This document shows, piece after piece, positions 8,399 through 16,638 of a stretch of DNA of 64,000 nucleotides (its first letter is position 1; each line of letters opens with the position of its first letter). Source of the stretch: Actinoplanes sandaracinus (lineage in GTDB: Bacteria; Actinomycetota; Actinomycetes; Mycobacteriales; Micromonosporaceae); NCBI RefSeq assembly GCF_030009775.1, contig NZ_JASCTH010000022.1:124001-188000 (forward strand), given 5' to 3'. The position numbers were made by a program, and so were the translations under genes. Under the pieces are notes generated by a model that made no database searches, was not told where the DNA came from, and saw nothing but the letters and a program-made list of their open reading frames with translations.

Positions 8399-8848
8399 CT
8401 ACTGCTTCTTCGCTTCCTGCACGTAAAGCAGCTCCAGAATGGAGCGCGCCGCCTCGAACCAGCGGTCCAGCCACTCCGACGGCGGCAACGTGCCTCGGGC
8501 CGGAAGCTCCAGCAGCAGGCCGCGCAGCAGCGGGTGGTCCGCCATCGACTGGCTCGATGAGGAGTCGGACCAGCTGGACGAACCGAAGACCGGCTCACTC
8601 AGGCTCGGCAGGTCCAGGGACGGCAGCTTCGCGGCCCGGTCCAGCGCGCTGGTCGGCTCGATGCTGTGCGACCGGCCCGGAGACCGGGTCGGAAGCCCGG
8701 ATCCACTGCGCGACATCAGCTCGCCGTCACTGTTGTCGGAGGAGAGCGCCTCGCGCCGGCCCTGCCGGTACGCGCTGACGCCACCGCTGAACCGGTCCTG
8801 CGCCGTCGTCGATGAACCGTTGCTGAGGTTCTCGGAACCAATCGTCAT
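8399..8848 (-). CDS. Hypothetical protein, Ser-rich N-terminus with helical C-terminus
   Basis: 149 residues, not recognised. Residues 1-100 are Ser/Gly/Asp-rich and look disordered. The C-terminal 45 residues (RGLLLELP, then WLDRWFEAARSILELLYVQEAKK) look like two amphipathic helices. No signal peptide, membrane helix or known motif. ATG is preceded by AGGCAAGG. It converges on the membrane protein at 7761-8384 with a 14-nt gap. Confidence 0.55.
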   Translation of the reverse strand: MTIGSENLSNGSSTTAQDRFSGGVSAYRQGRREALSSDNSDGELMSRSGSGLPTRSPGRSHSIEPTSALDRAAKLPSLDLPSLSEPVFGSSSWSDSSSSQSMADHPLLRGLLLELPARGTLPPSEWLDRWFEAARSILELLYVQEAKKQ

Positions 8849-9013
8849 CTGTCTGCCTTGCCTCGTTCGGTGATGTGTCCCGGCCCATCAGCGCGGTCCG
8901 GTCCGCGCTTGAGACTTTCAACGAGGCGAGTCGCACACAGCGACGGCAAAATCGGGCAAATAGCAACGGCCGACCCGGGCGATCCGCTCGCCGCGCCGGC
9001 CGTTCCCGCGTCC

Positions 9014-9238
9014 TCAGTGGTCGAACTCGCCGTCCTTGGCACCGCCCACGAACGCGTCCCACTCGGCCGCCGTGAAGATCAGTGCGGGTCCTGTCGGGTT
9101 CTTGGAGTCACGGACCGCGATCGCTTCACCGACGAAGGCGACCTCGACACAGTTGTCGCCGTTGGGGCCACTTCGTGTGCTCTTGACCCACTGAGCCTGG
9201 TTGAGATCGACCCGAAGGCCCTTGGCCTGGATTTCCAC
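9014..9238 (-). CDS. DUF397 domain protein
   Basis: 74 residues, almost all one DUF397 domain: WVKSTRSGPNGDNCVEVAF, then a VRDSKNPTGPAL segment and FTAAEWDAFVGGAKDGEFD. GTG at 9238 is chosen because GAGGAGCC lies 7 nt upstream; the frame is open further but that part belongs to the neighbouring pseudogene. In actinomycetes DUF397 proteins are typically encoded beside XRE-type DUF5753 regulators, often as a partner or antitoxin-like modulator. Here the upstream partner is decayed, so this copy appears orphaned. Confidence 0.88.
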   Translation of the reverse strand: MEIQAKGLRVDLNQAQWVKSTRSGPNGDNCVEVAFVGEAIAVRDSKNPTGPALIFTAAEWDAFVGGAKDGEFDH

Positions 9239-9948
9239 AATGGCTCCTCTACCGGCATCTCGATCATCCCGCTGGACGCTTCCGGATCCAGGGCGGCCGC
9301 CCAAATGGTGTCGAGGACCTCGCGGCACATGCGGCGATCGCCGCCCTGCGCAGGAAGAGCACACCGGCCCCGTTCGCCGCGAGCACCGCGTCGGGGTCGC
9401 CGGCGGAGGGGAGGTCGCGGGTCGGCTGACCACCACTTCATCGAGCACCACCCCGAGATCGATTGGATCGTCCTGAATCAACAACGACCACCGTTGCCTT
9501 CGGACGTGGACGCGCCGCGTGATTCTCTGATCAGTGTCATCCCATTGGGCGGATCCGATGAAAGCCATTGCGTGCGCTTCGGTGTACAAAAGGCCCGGAA
9601 TGACCGGATGCTCAGGCGTCCGGAATGATCTAGCTTCCACCTTAAAGCCGGCATAAGTGCTGTTCAGGACGGTCGAGCAGGGATGCCACCAGCCTTCCCG
9701 GCGGGCAGGTTGAGCAATTCCGACTCACCCTTTCATTATGTCAGCATTTGCGCCATAAAGTGCGTCATATCGCTTACGCCTGCCGCCTGCGCGTCGGTAT
9801 GCCCGGTTTCGATACGCGTTATCTTGGACGGCGAACAACCCAGCCGTTCCACCACCACATCGATGGCCGCGCCGGCCTCCTCGCGAAGTCTGCGCAGTTC
9901 CACACCGAGGCGGCGCCGTCGCGGGGCGGGACTGCGGCGTTGATTCAC
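9239..9948 (-). pseudogene. Decayed XRE-family/DUF5753 (Scr1-type) transcriptional regulator
   Basis: Pieces of one regulator lie in successive frames in the correct order. GTG at 9948 opens an XRE helix-turn-helix (LGVELRRLREEAG, then VVERLGCSPSKITRIETGH) that stops at 9736. A second frame from about 9710 carries REGWWHP, and then, from 9640, PVIPGLLYTEAHAMAFI and VVLDEV, the start of a DUF5753 domain. A third frame carries CREVLDTIWAAALDPEASSGMIE, resembling the DUF5753 C-terminus. At least two frameshifts (near 9745 and 9425) plus missing sequence in the second half make an intact product unlikely. The intact DUF397 gene follows directly. Confidence 0.8.
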
Positions 9949-10278
9949 ACGGTCGGTCTCCGGGTCCGGTCTTGATCATCCAAGCACAGTGGATGATCAC
10001 GGAGAATCACGGAAGCGTGACATGCAACTTGCATCGACGACACTGGTGGTGCAATCTTTCCGTATGGCTTGCATCACTCAACGTTCTTGAGCGAGGCGGC
10101 CAGAACTGGCGAAACGGAACAAAACGACGTCCATCACGGGGCGCCGAGCCATCGGAAGTCCGAGTTGGACTTTCGCCCCGACACGGGTGGGGCTGTTCGG
10201 CGATAGTGACGTTCCGCAACCACCTTCGATGGTCAATTCCCCCGAAGGCTTGCAAAAGTGCATTCAGGCGGCAAACTG
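9949..10278. promoter_or_regulatory. Divergent intergenic region with two palindromes
   Basis: 330 nt without a gene, between the pseudogene start and the divergent gene at 10279. It holds GATCATCC/GGATGATC arms with a 9-nt spacer (9974-9998), 26 nt upstream of the regulator start, and ATGCAA-c-TTGCAT (10022-10034). Further TTGCA/TGCAT half sites occur near 10052, 10073 and 10252. These look like operator sites for the now-broken XRE regulator or its paralogues; no other structure was seen. Confidence 0.4.
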
Positions 10279-10638
10279 ATGCACCAGTCACCAAAGTCCA
10301 CACTCCACACGGGTCTCAGGGCAGGAGATGACGTGGTTCTACCTCGGTCCGGTGATGTCATCCACGTGACGAAGGCGGCCAGCGTCCAATTCGCATCACC
10401 GATGCTTTTCCGGGTCATCCGGGTCCACGACTGGCCGACGTATGAAGGCTGGGTCTGGCTGGATGGCTACGAACTGAACTCGGCCGGTGACGCGGTCGAG
10501 CGCCGTTCCATCTTTGTGCAGGTCAACGGGCTTCGTCAGGTCGGGAAGGCGCCCGATCCGCGAGCCCGCAACGGCCGTCAGCCAGCCACCCGCCCGGGAG
10601 TCCTCCCCGCGCGGACGGCCCGCACCACCAACCGCTAA
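10279..10638 (+). CDS. Conserved actinobacterial hypothetical protein
   Basis: 119 residues from ATG 10279, which has AGGCGG 7 nt upstream (an in-frame ATG at 10258 lacks one). The core reads LFRVIRVHDWPTYEGWVWLDGY and then RRSIFVQVNGLRQV, a small predicted beta-rich domain I recall from other actinomycete hypothetical proteins, without known function. The last 30 residues are basic, Pro/Arg-rich and probably disordered. No membrane segment. It ends overlapping by 4 nt the convergent PASTA gene. Confidence 0.65.
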   Translation: MHQSPKSTLHTGLRAGDDVVLPRSGDVIHVTKAASVQFASPMLFRVIRVHDWPTYEGWVWLDGYELNSAGDAVERRSIFVQVNGLRQVGKAPDPRARNGRQPATRPGVLPARTARTTNR

Positions 10639-11270
10639 CCGGAAGCGCTGGCCGACGGCACGGCGGCCGGCGGAGTGGTCGGTGTGCCCTGCCGTGCGAC
10701 GGCGACGATGAGGGTCACGCGGGTGTCCGACGGCACCTGCTGGCCCTCGGCGGGGTCACAGTTGATCACCGTGTCCGGCTCGGCGTCGCTCTCGCGGCGG
10801 ATCACCCGCCACTTCAGGCCGCTGCGAGCCAGCGCCGCCTGTGCGTCCGCGAGGGGCATTCCCCGCAGCGCGGGGACGTTCACCTCCTGGTCGGAGGGTT
10901 CGGTGGTCGGCGTCGTGGCCGTCGCGCCGGTGCCCGGCGTGGTGACTCCCGGGTCCGGGCCGTTCGTCAGACGGGTGGCGGGCGGCGTGTCCCCGGGTGT
11001 CTCCGCGTCTCCGCCGGTGTTCCGAACGATCACCGCGATCCCGACGGCGAGCAGGCCGACCAGCACCAGCGCGACGGTGCCGACCGCGATCGGCGCCCAC
11101 CACCGGCCCGACGGTTCAGCCTGTCCGGGGTCGGTCCAGTCGCTGTCCTCGTCGTACGGGTTCCGGGGGACAGCGCCGTAGGGCCGCACTCCGGCCCGGC
11201 CGGTCCAGACGTCGCGGTCGTCCGATTCGGGACGATCGTCCACAGGGTCCGGATCGCGCTCCTCGGCCAT
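10635..11270 (-). CDS. Single-pass membrane protein with C-terminal PASTA domain
   Basis: 211 residues. An acidic cytoplasmic N-terminus is followed by one membrane segment (WWAPIAVGTVALVLVGLLAV), a Thr/Pro-rich extracytoplasmic linker, and one PASTA repeat (VNVPALRGMPLADAQAAL to VTLIVAVARQ). PASTA domains bind uncross-linked peptidoglycan or muropeptides, so a cell-wall sensing or anchoring role is inferred. ATG 11270 is chosen over the longer frame because GGAAGGA precedes it. Unlike PknB it has no kinase domain. Confidence 0.82.
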   Translation of the reverse strand: MAEERDPDPVDDRPESDDRDVWTGRAGVRPYGAVPRNPYDEDSDWTDPGQAEPSGRWWAPIAVGTVALVLVGLLAVGIAVIVRNTGGDAETPGDTPPATRLTNGPDPGVTTPGTGATATTPTTEPSDQEVNVPALRGMPLADAQAALARSGLKWRVIRRESDAEPDTVINCDPAEGQQVPSDTRVTLIVAVARQGTPTTPPAAVPSASASG

Positions 11271-11400
11271 CGCCGCGTCCTTCCGCTCCGTACATCCGCT
11301 CCAGTGCAGCGTCAAGGTATCGAATCTTGCGCGACGAGTGTGGTTTCCACCAGGGGAAAGCAACCGGGGCGACCATTTCCCAGACATCGGCGCGGGCCAG

Positions 11401-11413
11401 TACAGTGCGCGGC
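11401..11413 (+). promoter_or_regulatory. Candidate leaderless promoter (TACAGT, 7 nt to ATG)
   Basis: TACAGT at 11401-11406 ends 7 nt before the ATG at 11414, which has no Shine-Dalgarno. This spacing places the transcription start at or next to the start codon, as in leaderless actinobacterial mRNAs. Confidence 0.4.
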
Positions 11414-12640
11414 ATGGCCGAGAAGGGCTGGACAGCACAAGCCGCCACGGCGGCCGGAATCGCCGCCGGCACCGGGGCCGCACAACTGGGCCTCGGGTAC
11501 GGCTTGGGCGTCATCGCCTGGCCGGTGACCGCCATCGAGGGTGACAGCGCGTGGCTGGGCAGTCTCGGCTGGGCCACCTGGATCACGGCGAGCGCGACCG
11601 TTCTCGGCGCGGTGATCGCCGGGCGGCTGCGCCCCGAGCGCGCGGACCGGTGGCGTGGGCTCTGGCGGTTCGCGCTGGCGCTCGCCTCGGCGCTGGGTGC
11701 GCTGGTGTCTCTCGCCCTGGTGGCGTTGCCGGCCCGCGCCGCGGTGCGCGCCGACACGGTCTCCCCGCAACTCGTCGCCGGCGGTTACGCGCTAGCCGGC
11801 CTGCTCGCCGGGCTCGTGGTCGCCTTCTGGGCGGTGTCCTCCGGCCCGGTCGCGGCCAACCTGATCGGGACCGCGCTCTGGCTGTGGGCGCTGGCGGTCG
11901 CCGGCGTGGTTGCCGAGCTGGCCAGTGGACGTGACTTCGAGACGTACCTGACCAGTTGGCAGTTCGCCGAGTCGGTCAGTCCGGTGCAGTACGGCGGGAT
12001 CTACTGGCCGAGCGCCTTGTTGACCTTGGTTGCGGCGTTCATCATCGGCTCGGTGGCGGCGGCTCCGGCGGCATGGCGGGGCGAGGTGGGGCTGGGCACG
12101 GCGATCTCCGGAGCGGTCGGGCCGCTGCTGGTCGCCTTCTCCTTCCTGACTCTGGCTCCACAGCTGACCGAGGTGATGGGCCCGCTGGAGTCGGCGTACC
12201 TCATCGCGCCGTACGCCGCCCTCGCCGGTCTGGGGGGCTCCGCGCTCGCGGTGGGGATCGCCCAGGGCCGGCACGGCCGTCTCGATCGGCCGCGAGCGGC
12301 CGTCCCGGAGCCGGTGGACGCCTCGCCTGCGGGCGAGAGGCCACCGGTCAAGGAGGCGCCGCCGGCGGGCGAGACGCCCGCGGTCAAGGACGCGCTACCG
12401 GTGAAGGCGACCGCGACCGGCCGGGCGACCCCCGCCACCCCGCGTGCGACGGTGCCGGACAAGCCCACGAAACCGGCCGTGGTGGATCCGGAGATCGCCG
12501 CGGCTGCCCGGCAGACCGGCCGCGCGCCCGCGAAACGCCGGAACGGCAACGGCGAGACGACGCGCTCGACGATCACCCCGCCCCCGGCGAGCCCGACGGT
12601 CGCCCGGATCAATCCGGACGAACCAGAAAAGCGCCCGTAG
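11414..12640 (+). CDS. Unknown polytopic membrane protein with long Pro/Ala-rich tail
   Basis: 408 residues, not recognised. About eight membrane helices occupy residues 10-285. The remaining 120 residues are a low-complexity tail with repeated PPVKEAPPAGE / PAVKDALPVK-like units, rich in Ala, Pro, Thr, Lys and Arg, presumably cytoplasmic. The frame is open further upstream, but ATG 11414 follows a TACAGT -10 and begins the hydrophobic region. Divergent from the PASTA gene; ends 6 nt from the convergent ligase gene. Confidence 0.7.
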   Translation: MAEKGWTAQAATAAGIAAGTGAAQLGLGYGLGVIAWPVTAIEGDSAWLGSLGWATWITASATVLGAVIAGRLRPERADRWRGLWRFALALASALGALVSLALVALPARAAVRADTVSPQLVAGGYALAGLLAGLVVAFWAVSSGPVAANLIGTALWLWALAVAGVVAELASGRDFETYLTSWQFAESVSPVQYGGIYWPSALLTLVAAFIIGSVAAAPAAWRGEVGLGTAISGAVGPLLVAFSFLTLAPQLTEVMGPLESAYLIAPYAALAGLGGSALAVGIAQGRHGRLDRPRAAVPEPVDASPAGERPPVKEAPPAGETPAVKDALPVKATATGRATPATPRATVPDKPTKPAVVDPEIAAAARQTGRAPAKRRNGNGETTRSTITPPPASPTVARINPDEPEKRP

Positions 12641-12646
12641 AGGTCG

Positions 12647-14119
12647 TCAGATCGGCCAGGTGTGGACCGGCTCGTTGGATCGTTGGTACTCCAGGTAGCG
12701 CTGCGTCATCTCGCACAGGGCCGCGGCCCGGGACAGGCCACGCGCCTCGGCGGCCCCGACCGCCGCCGTCTGCCAGGTCGCCCCGTTGCGGCCGGTCCGG
12801 CACCGGTCCGCGATGATCCCGAGCAGCCGGTCCCGCTGGGCCGGACGCACTCCCAGCAGGTCCAAGCCGGTGCGCGCCCGTGGCAGCAGCACGTCACGGA
12901 CCAGATCGGTCACCGCCACCTCGCCCCGTCCCGGCCAGGTCAGGTCAGCCTCGATGCCGTCCCGGGCGCCGGCCCGGAAATTCGCCTCGGCCGTGGCAAA
13001 GGCGAGGCGGGCCCAGATCGGCGGGTCCTCCTCAACGAGCTGCCGGACCAGTCCGAAGTAGAACGCGGCGTTCGCGACCAGGTCCGCCACCGAGGGGCCG
13101 GAGGGCAGGACCCGGTTCTCCACCCGCAGGTGGGGCCGTCCGTCGGAGACGTCGTAGACCGGCCGGTTCCAGCGATAGACGGTGCCGTTGTGCATGCGTA
13201 GCTCGTACAGATGGGGAATGTTTCCGCAGGCGCGGACCGCGACCGGGTCCTCCTCGCTCAGCTCGGGCAGCAGCGGCGGGAAATATCGGAGGTTCTCCTC
13301 GTAGAGGTCGAGGACCGAGTCGATCCAGCGGTCACCGAACCAGACCCGGGGCCGGACGCCTTGCGCGCTGAACTCGTCCGGGCGCGCGTCGGTGGCCTGT
13401 TCGAAGAACGGGATCCGGGTCTCCGCCCAGAGCCTGCGCCCGTAGAGGTAGGGCGAGTTGGCGCCGAGCGCGAGCTGCACGCCGGCGATCGCCTGGGAGG
13501 CGTTCCAGTACCGCGCGAAGTCGGCCGGCGCGACCTGGATGTGGAACTGGGTGCTCGTGCAGGCGCCTTCCGGCGCGATCGTGTCGCTGCTGGCCACCAA
13601 ATGCTCGGTGCCATCGATGTCGATCCGGAAGTCGTCGCCGCGGGCTCCGGCGATCTCGCGGTCCAGCGCCCGGAACCGCTCGTTGTCGGAGAGGTTGGCC
13701 AGGACCAGGTGGCCGGGCCGGACGGTGGGGAGCATGCCGATCAGGGCGAGGCGGCTCTCGCCTTTGCCGGCGCACTCGGACGCCGCCCGGAGAGCGTCCA
13801 GGATGTCCTGTTCGTAGTCGCCTAGGCCGTCGCCGGAGACCAGCCGGGGCGGGACGTTCAGTTCGAGGTTGAACCGGCTGAGTTCGGGCTGGAAGCGCGG
13901 ATCACCGAGGTCGGCGAGGATCTCGGCGTTGCGCATCGCCGGGGCGGCCTCCGCGTCGACCAGGTTGATCTCGATTTCCAGGCCGGTGGTGGGGCCGCCG
14001 GAACCGAACGGCTCGCTCGCCAGCATGCCGGTCAGAACATCGACGCAGCAGCGCACCTTCCGCCGGAACAGGACCCGGTCATGCGGCGAGAAGACGGCGG
14101 TGCCCAGTTCTTTGCCCAT
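12647..14119 (-). CDS. Glutamate-cysteine ligase family 2 (GCS2) protein
   Basis: 490 residues, ATP-dependent carboxylate-amine ligase fold. Conserved stretches: GLEIEINLVDAEA, LNVPPRL, GEDF-like GDDFRIDIDG, ACTSTQFHIQV, GANSPYLYGR, RPRVWFGDRW, HNGTVYRWNRPV and HLRVENRVLPSGP, which I recognise from the actinobacterial ~500-residue 'glutamate-cysteine ligase' family. These enzymes join Glu to Cys or another amine; since actinomycetes use mycothiol, the product may be gamma-Glu-Cys for ergothioneine or another compound. No egtB/C/D/E genes are nearby. ATG 14119 is supported by GGGAGG; the frame extends further without a start signal. Confidence 0.82.
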   Translation of the reverse strand: MGKELGTAVFSPHDRVLFRRKVRCCVDVLTGMLASEPFGSGGPTTGLEIEINLVDAEAAPAMRNAEILADLGDPRFQPELSRFNLELNVPPRLVSGDGLGDYEQDILDALRAASECAGKGESRLALIGMLPTVRPGHLVLANLSDNERFRALDREIAGARGDDFRIDIDGTEHLVASSDTIAPEGACTSTQFHIQVAPADFARYWNASQAIAGVQLALGANSPYLYGRRLWAETRIPFFEQATDARPDEFSAQGVRPRVWFGDRWIDSVLDLYEENLRYFPPLLPELSEEDPVAVRACGNIPHLYELRMHNGTVYRWNRPVYDVSDGRPHLRVENRVLPSGPSVADLVANAAFYFGLVRQLVEEDPPIWARLAFATAEANFRAGARDGIEADLTWPGRGEVAVTDLVRDVLLPRARTGLDLLGVRPAQRDRLLGIIADRCRTGRNGATWQTAAVGAAEARGLSRAAALCEMTQRYLEYQRSNEPVHTWPI

Positions 14120-14215
14120 GTGCCCTCCCAGGACGGCCAAGGACGAACCAACGTCGATCACCGCTCTGTGAACGAACGCTTGCGCTCGGTTCACCCTGCC
14201 ATCCCGGGAGGAGGA

Positions 14216-14264
14216 CCGCCAGCGACAGGAGAAGCGCCGCTGGCGGAAACGGGCGGCGCTTCTC
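14216..14264 (-). terminator. Two overlapping hairpins downstream of yceI-like gene
   Basis: GAGAAGCGCCG/CGGCGCTTCTC (14229-14239 with 14254-14264) and CCGCCAGCG/CGCTGGCGG (14216-14224 with 14238-14246) share bases and cannot form together. They lie just past the stop at 14277 in the direction of transcription. No T-run follows; a U-less actinobacterial terminator is the simplest reading. Confidence 0.5.
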
Positions 14265-14276
14265 GATCGGGCACGG

Positions 14277-14849
14277 TCAGCCCTGCTGGAGGATGGCTTC
14301 GCCCTCGATCTCAATCTTGATCTTCTTGCCGATCATCACGCCGCCGGCCTCCAGGGCCATGTTGTAGGTCAGGCCCCAGTCCTCGCGGTCGATCTCGGTG
14401 TGCGCGCTGAAACCGAAGACGTGCTGCCCGTAGGGGCTGGTGGTGGCGCCCTCGAACTCGACGACCAGCTCGACGGGGTTGGTGACGCCCTTGATGGTGA
14501 GCTCGCCCGACAGCACGAACTCGGCGCCCGCGTGCGACTTCACGCCGGTGCTGCGGTACTCCATCGTCGGGTACTTCTCGGCCTCGAAGAAGTCGCCGGT
14601 GCGCAGGTGGTTGTCACGGTCGATCTGGCCGGTCTCGACGCTGGCCGTCTTGATCGAGGCGGTGACCGAGGAGTCCAGCGGGTTCTCGCCGACCACGATC
14701 GTGGCGCTGGCCTCGGCGAACTGCCCACGGACCTTGCTGACCATGAGGTGCTTCACCATGAAGCCGACCTGCTTGTGCGCCGCGTCGAGCTCGTAGGTGC
14801 CGGCGGCGGGGATCTGAAGACCTTCGAACTCACGGGTGCTGACGGTCAT
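14277..14849 (-). CDS. YceI-family lipocalin-like protein
   Basis: 190 residues, one full YceI domain: GTYELDAAHKQVGFMVKHL, VRGQFAEASATI, DNHLRTGDFFEAEKYP, LTIKGVTNPVEL and DREDWGL. YceI proteins form an isoprenoid-binding beta-barrel; many are periplasmic, but this one lacks a signal peptide, like most actinobacterial members, so it is probably cytoplasmic. It is divergent from a MarR regulator across a 101-nt gap holding a palindrome, suggesting MarR control and a link to stress or lipophilic compounds. Confidence 0.9.
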   Translation of the reverse strand: MTVSTREFEGLQIPAAGTYELDAAHKQVGFMVKHLMVSKVRGQFAEASATIVVGENPLDSSVTASIKTASVETGQIDRDNHLRTGDFFEAEKYPTMEYRSTGVKSHAGAEFVLSGELTIKGVTNPVELVVEFEGATTSPYGQHVFGFSAHTEIDREDWGLTYNMALEAGGVMIGKKIKIEIEGEAILQQG

Positions 14850-14904
14850 GACACTGCCTTCTTTCGAAGCTCTGCGGGAATGCTTGTCTGACGGAGCAAC
14901 TATA

Positions 14905-14913
14905 TGCTCAGCA
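14905..14913. promoter_or_regulatory. Probable MarR operator in yceI/marR intergenic region
   Basis: TGCTcAGCA, a 9-bp palindrome flanked by TATA and ATAT, sits in the shared promoter region of the divergent yceI-like and marR genes. AT-flanked palindromes of this size are typical MarR sites. Confidence 0.5.
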
Positions 14914-14937
14914 ATATTCCTCCTGTCAAGTGCCTGG

Positions 14938-14950
14938 TACAGTTCGTCAC
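14938..14950 (+). promoter_or_regulatory. Candidate leaderless promoter of marR (TACAGT)
   Basis: TACAGT at 14938-14943 is 7 nt upstream of GTG 14951; no Shine-Dalgarno is visible. Same arrangement as at 11401 and 24172. Confidence 0.4.
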
Positions 14951-15436
14951 GTGAACAAGGACCTGGACGACCCTCGCCTCACTGCAGTCGGACTGCTCGC
15001 CGAGGCGTACACGGGCTTGATGAACCGGCTCGCCGCACAGTTCGAGGAGCACCGACTCTCGCAGGTGGAGTTCGAGGTGCTGATGCGCCTGGCCCGGTCC
15101 CCGGGCAACCACCTGAGGATGACCGACCTGGCCGGCCAGACCACCCTCTCCACCAGCGGCGTCACCCGCGTCGTCGACCGCATGGAGCGCACCGGCCTGG
15201 TCCGCCGCGAGGCGTGCCCGAGCGACCGCCGCAGCTCCTACGCGGTGATCACCGACGAGGGCATGACGCGGCTCGCCGAGGTGCTCCCAGGGCACCTCGA
15301 GCTGGTCCAGCGGTGGTATGTCGGGCTTCTGCCCGAACAGAGACTGACGGAACTGCTCGACTCGCTGCGCACCATCCGCGACGCGGTCAACCCCTGCGCG
15401 ACGGCGGGCAGCGCGGAGACCGCACTGCCCGCCTGA
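14951..15436 (+). CDS. MarR-family transcriptional regulator
   Basis: 161 residues. Winged helix-turn-helix at about 45-115: LSQVEFEVLMRLARSPGN, MTDLAGQTTLSTSGVTRVVDRME, GLVRREACPSDRRSSYAVIT, the last being the wing with the conserved Asp-Arg. Start GTG 14951 chosen over GTG 14930, since the TACAGT element overlaps the earlier start. Likely represses itself and the divergent yceI-like gene; the inducer is unknown. Confidence 0.9.
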   Translation: MNKDLDDPRLTAVGLLAEAYTGLMNRLAAQFEEHRLSQVEFEVLMRLARSPGNHLRMTDLAGQTTLSTSGVTRVVDRMERTGLVRREACPSDRRSSYAVITDEGMTRLAEVLPGHLELVQRWYVGLLPEQRLTELLDSLRTIRDAVNPCATAGSAETALPA

Positions 15437-15467
15437 CGATATTCGCGGTACGCCCGAGGGCGGAGAG

Positions 15468-16625
15468 TTACAGCCCCAGACCTCGGGCGATGAGCATGCG
15501 CTGCACCTCGGACGTGCCCTCGCCGACTTCAAGGATCTTGGCGTCCCGGTAGAACCGGCCCACCGCGGACTCGTTCATGAAGCCGTACCCGCCGTGCACC
15601 TGGGTCGCGTACCGGCTGTTCTCCATGGCGGCGTTGCTGGCGTTGAGCTTCGCGATGGCCGCGTGCCGCTTGAAGTCGTCGCCGGCCAGCATCCGGGCCG
15701 CGGCGTCGTAATAGCCGAGACGGGCCACATGGGCGCGCATGTCCATGTCGGCGATGAGGAACTGCACGGCCTGGTGTTTGCCGATCGGGCGGCCGAAGGC
15801 GCTGCGCTGCTGGGCGTACGTCACCGACTCGTCGACGCAGCCCTGCGCCAGGCCGACCGAGAGCGCGGCGATGGCGATGCGGCCCTCGTCCAGGATGCGC
15901 AGGAACTGGGCATAACCGCGGCCCCGCTCGCCGAGCAGGTTGGCCGCCGGCACCCGCACGTCGTCGAAGGACAACTCGTGGGTGTCCGACGCGCACCAGC
16001 CGACCTTGGAGTACCCGGGCGCCACCGTGAAACCGGGCGTCCCGGACGGCACGATGATCGTCGACAGCTCTTTGCTGCCGTCCGGGTTCGTGCCCGTCAC
16101 CGCCATCACCGTGACCAGGCAGGTGATGTCCGTGCCGGAGTTGGTGATGAACGCCTTCGTCCCGTTGATCACCCACTCGTCGGTGCTCTCGTCGAGAACA
16201 GCGCGGGTGGTGGTGCCGGACGCGTCCGAGCCGGTGTCCGGCTCGGTCAGGCCGAACGCGGCCAGCGCTTCCCCGCTGGTCAGCCGGGGAAGCCAGCGCT
16301 GCCGCTGCTCCTCGGTGCCGAACCGGTGGATCGGCATGGCGCCCAGTGAGACCGCGGCCTCCAGGGTGATCGCCACCGAACTGTCCACTCTGGCCAGTTC
16401 CTCCAGCGTGAGACAGAGCGCGAAGTAGTCGCCGCCCATCCCGCCGTACTCCTCCGGGAACGGCAGCCCGAAAAGGCCCATCGCACCCATCTTGCGCACG
16501 ATGTCGTACGGGAAGGTCTTGTTCTCGTAGTGCTCGGCGATGACCGGGGCCAGTTGTTCGCGGGCGAACTGCCGCACGCTGGCACGCAGGTCCTCGTACT
16601 CCTTACCCAGGCGGAAGTCGACCAC
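15468..16625 (-). CDS. Acyl-CoA dehydrogenase, AcdH-like (branched short-chain)
   Basis: 385-residue FAD enzyme that oxidises acyl-CoA to enoyl-CoA, passing electrons to ETF. Domains: N-terminal helical, beta (LTEPDTGSDAS near 120), and C-terminal helical with QHRSAFG-like QQRSAFGRPIG and VHGGYGFMNE. Catalytic Glu is seen in GEGTSEVQR near the C-terminus, the SCAD/MCAD position. The sequence closely resembles what I recall of Streptomyces AcdH, which handles isovaleryl-, isobutyryl- and 2-methylbutyryl-CoA. GTG 16625 has GAGGGG upstream. It starts 13 nt after the carboxyltransferase gene, forming a pair for leucine/branched-chain catabolism. Confidence 0.9.
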   Translation of the reverse strand: MVDFRLGKEYEDLRASVRQFAREQLAPVIAEHYENKTFPYDIVRKMGAMGLFGLPFPEEYGGMGGDYFALCLTLEELARVDSSVAITLEAAVSLGAMPIHRFGTEEQRQRWLPRLTSGEALAAFGLTEPDTGSDASGTTTRAVLDESTDEWVINGTKAFITNSGTDITCLVTVMAVTGTNPDGSKELSTIIVPSGTPGFTVAPGYSKVGWCASDTHELSFDDVRVPAANLLGERGRGYAQFLRILDEGRIAIAALSVGLAQGCVDESVTYAQQRSAFGRPIGKHQAVQFLIADMDMRAHVARLGYYDAAARMLAGDDFKRHAAIAKLNASNAAMENSRYATQVHGGYGFMNESAVGRFYRDAKILEVGEGTSEVQRMLIARGLGL

Positions 16626-16638
16626 CGGATGCCCCTCT

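Noticed and set aside
8845..9042. Small frames between 8845 and 9042 on both strands.
   Set aside because: No ribosome site, no codon bias; promoter region of the gene ending at 8399.
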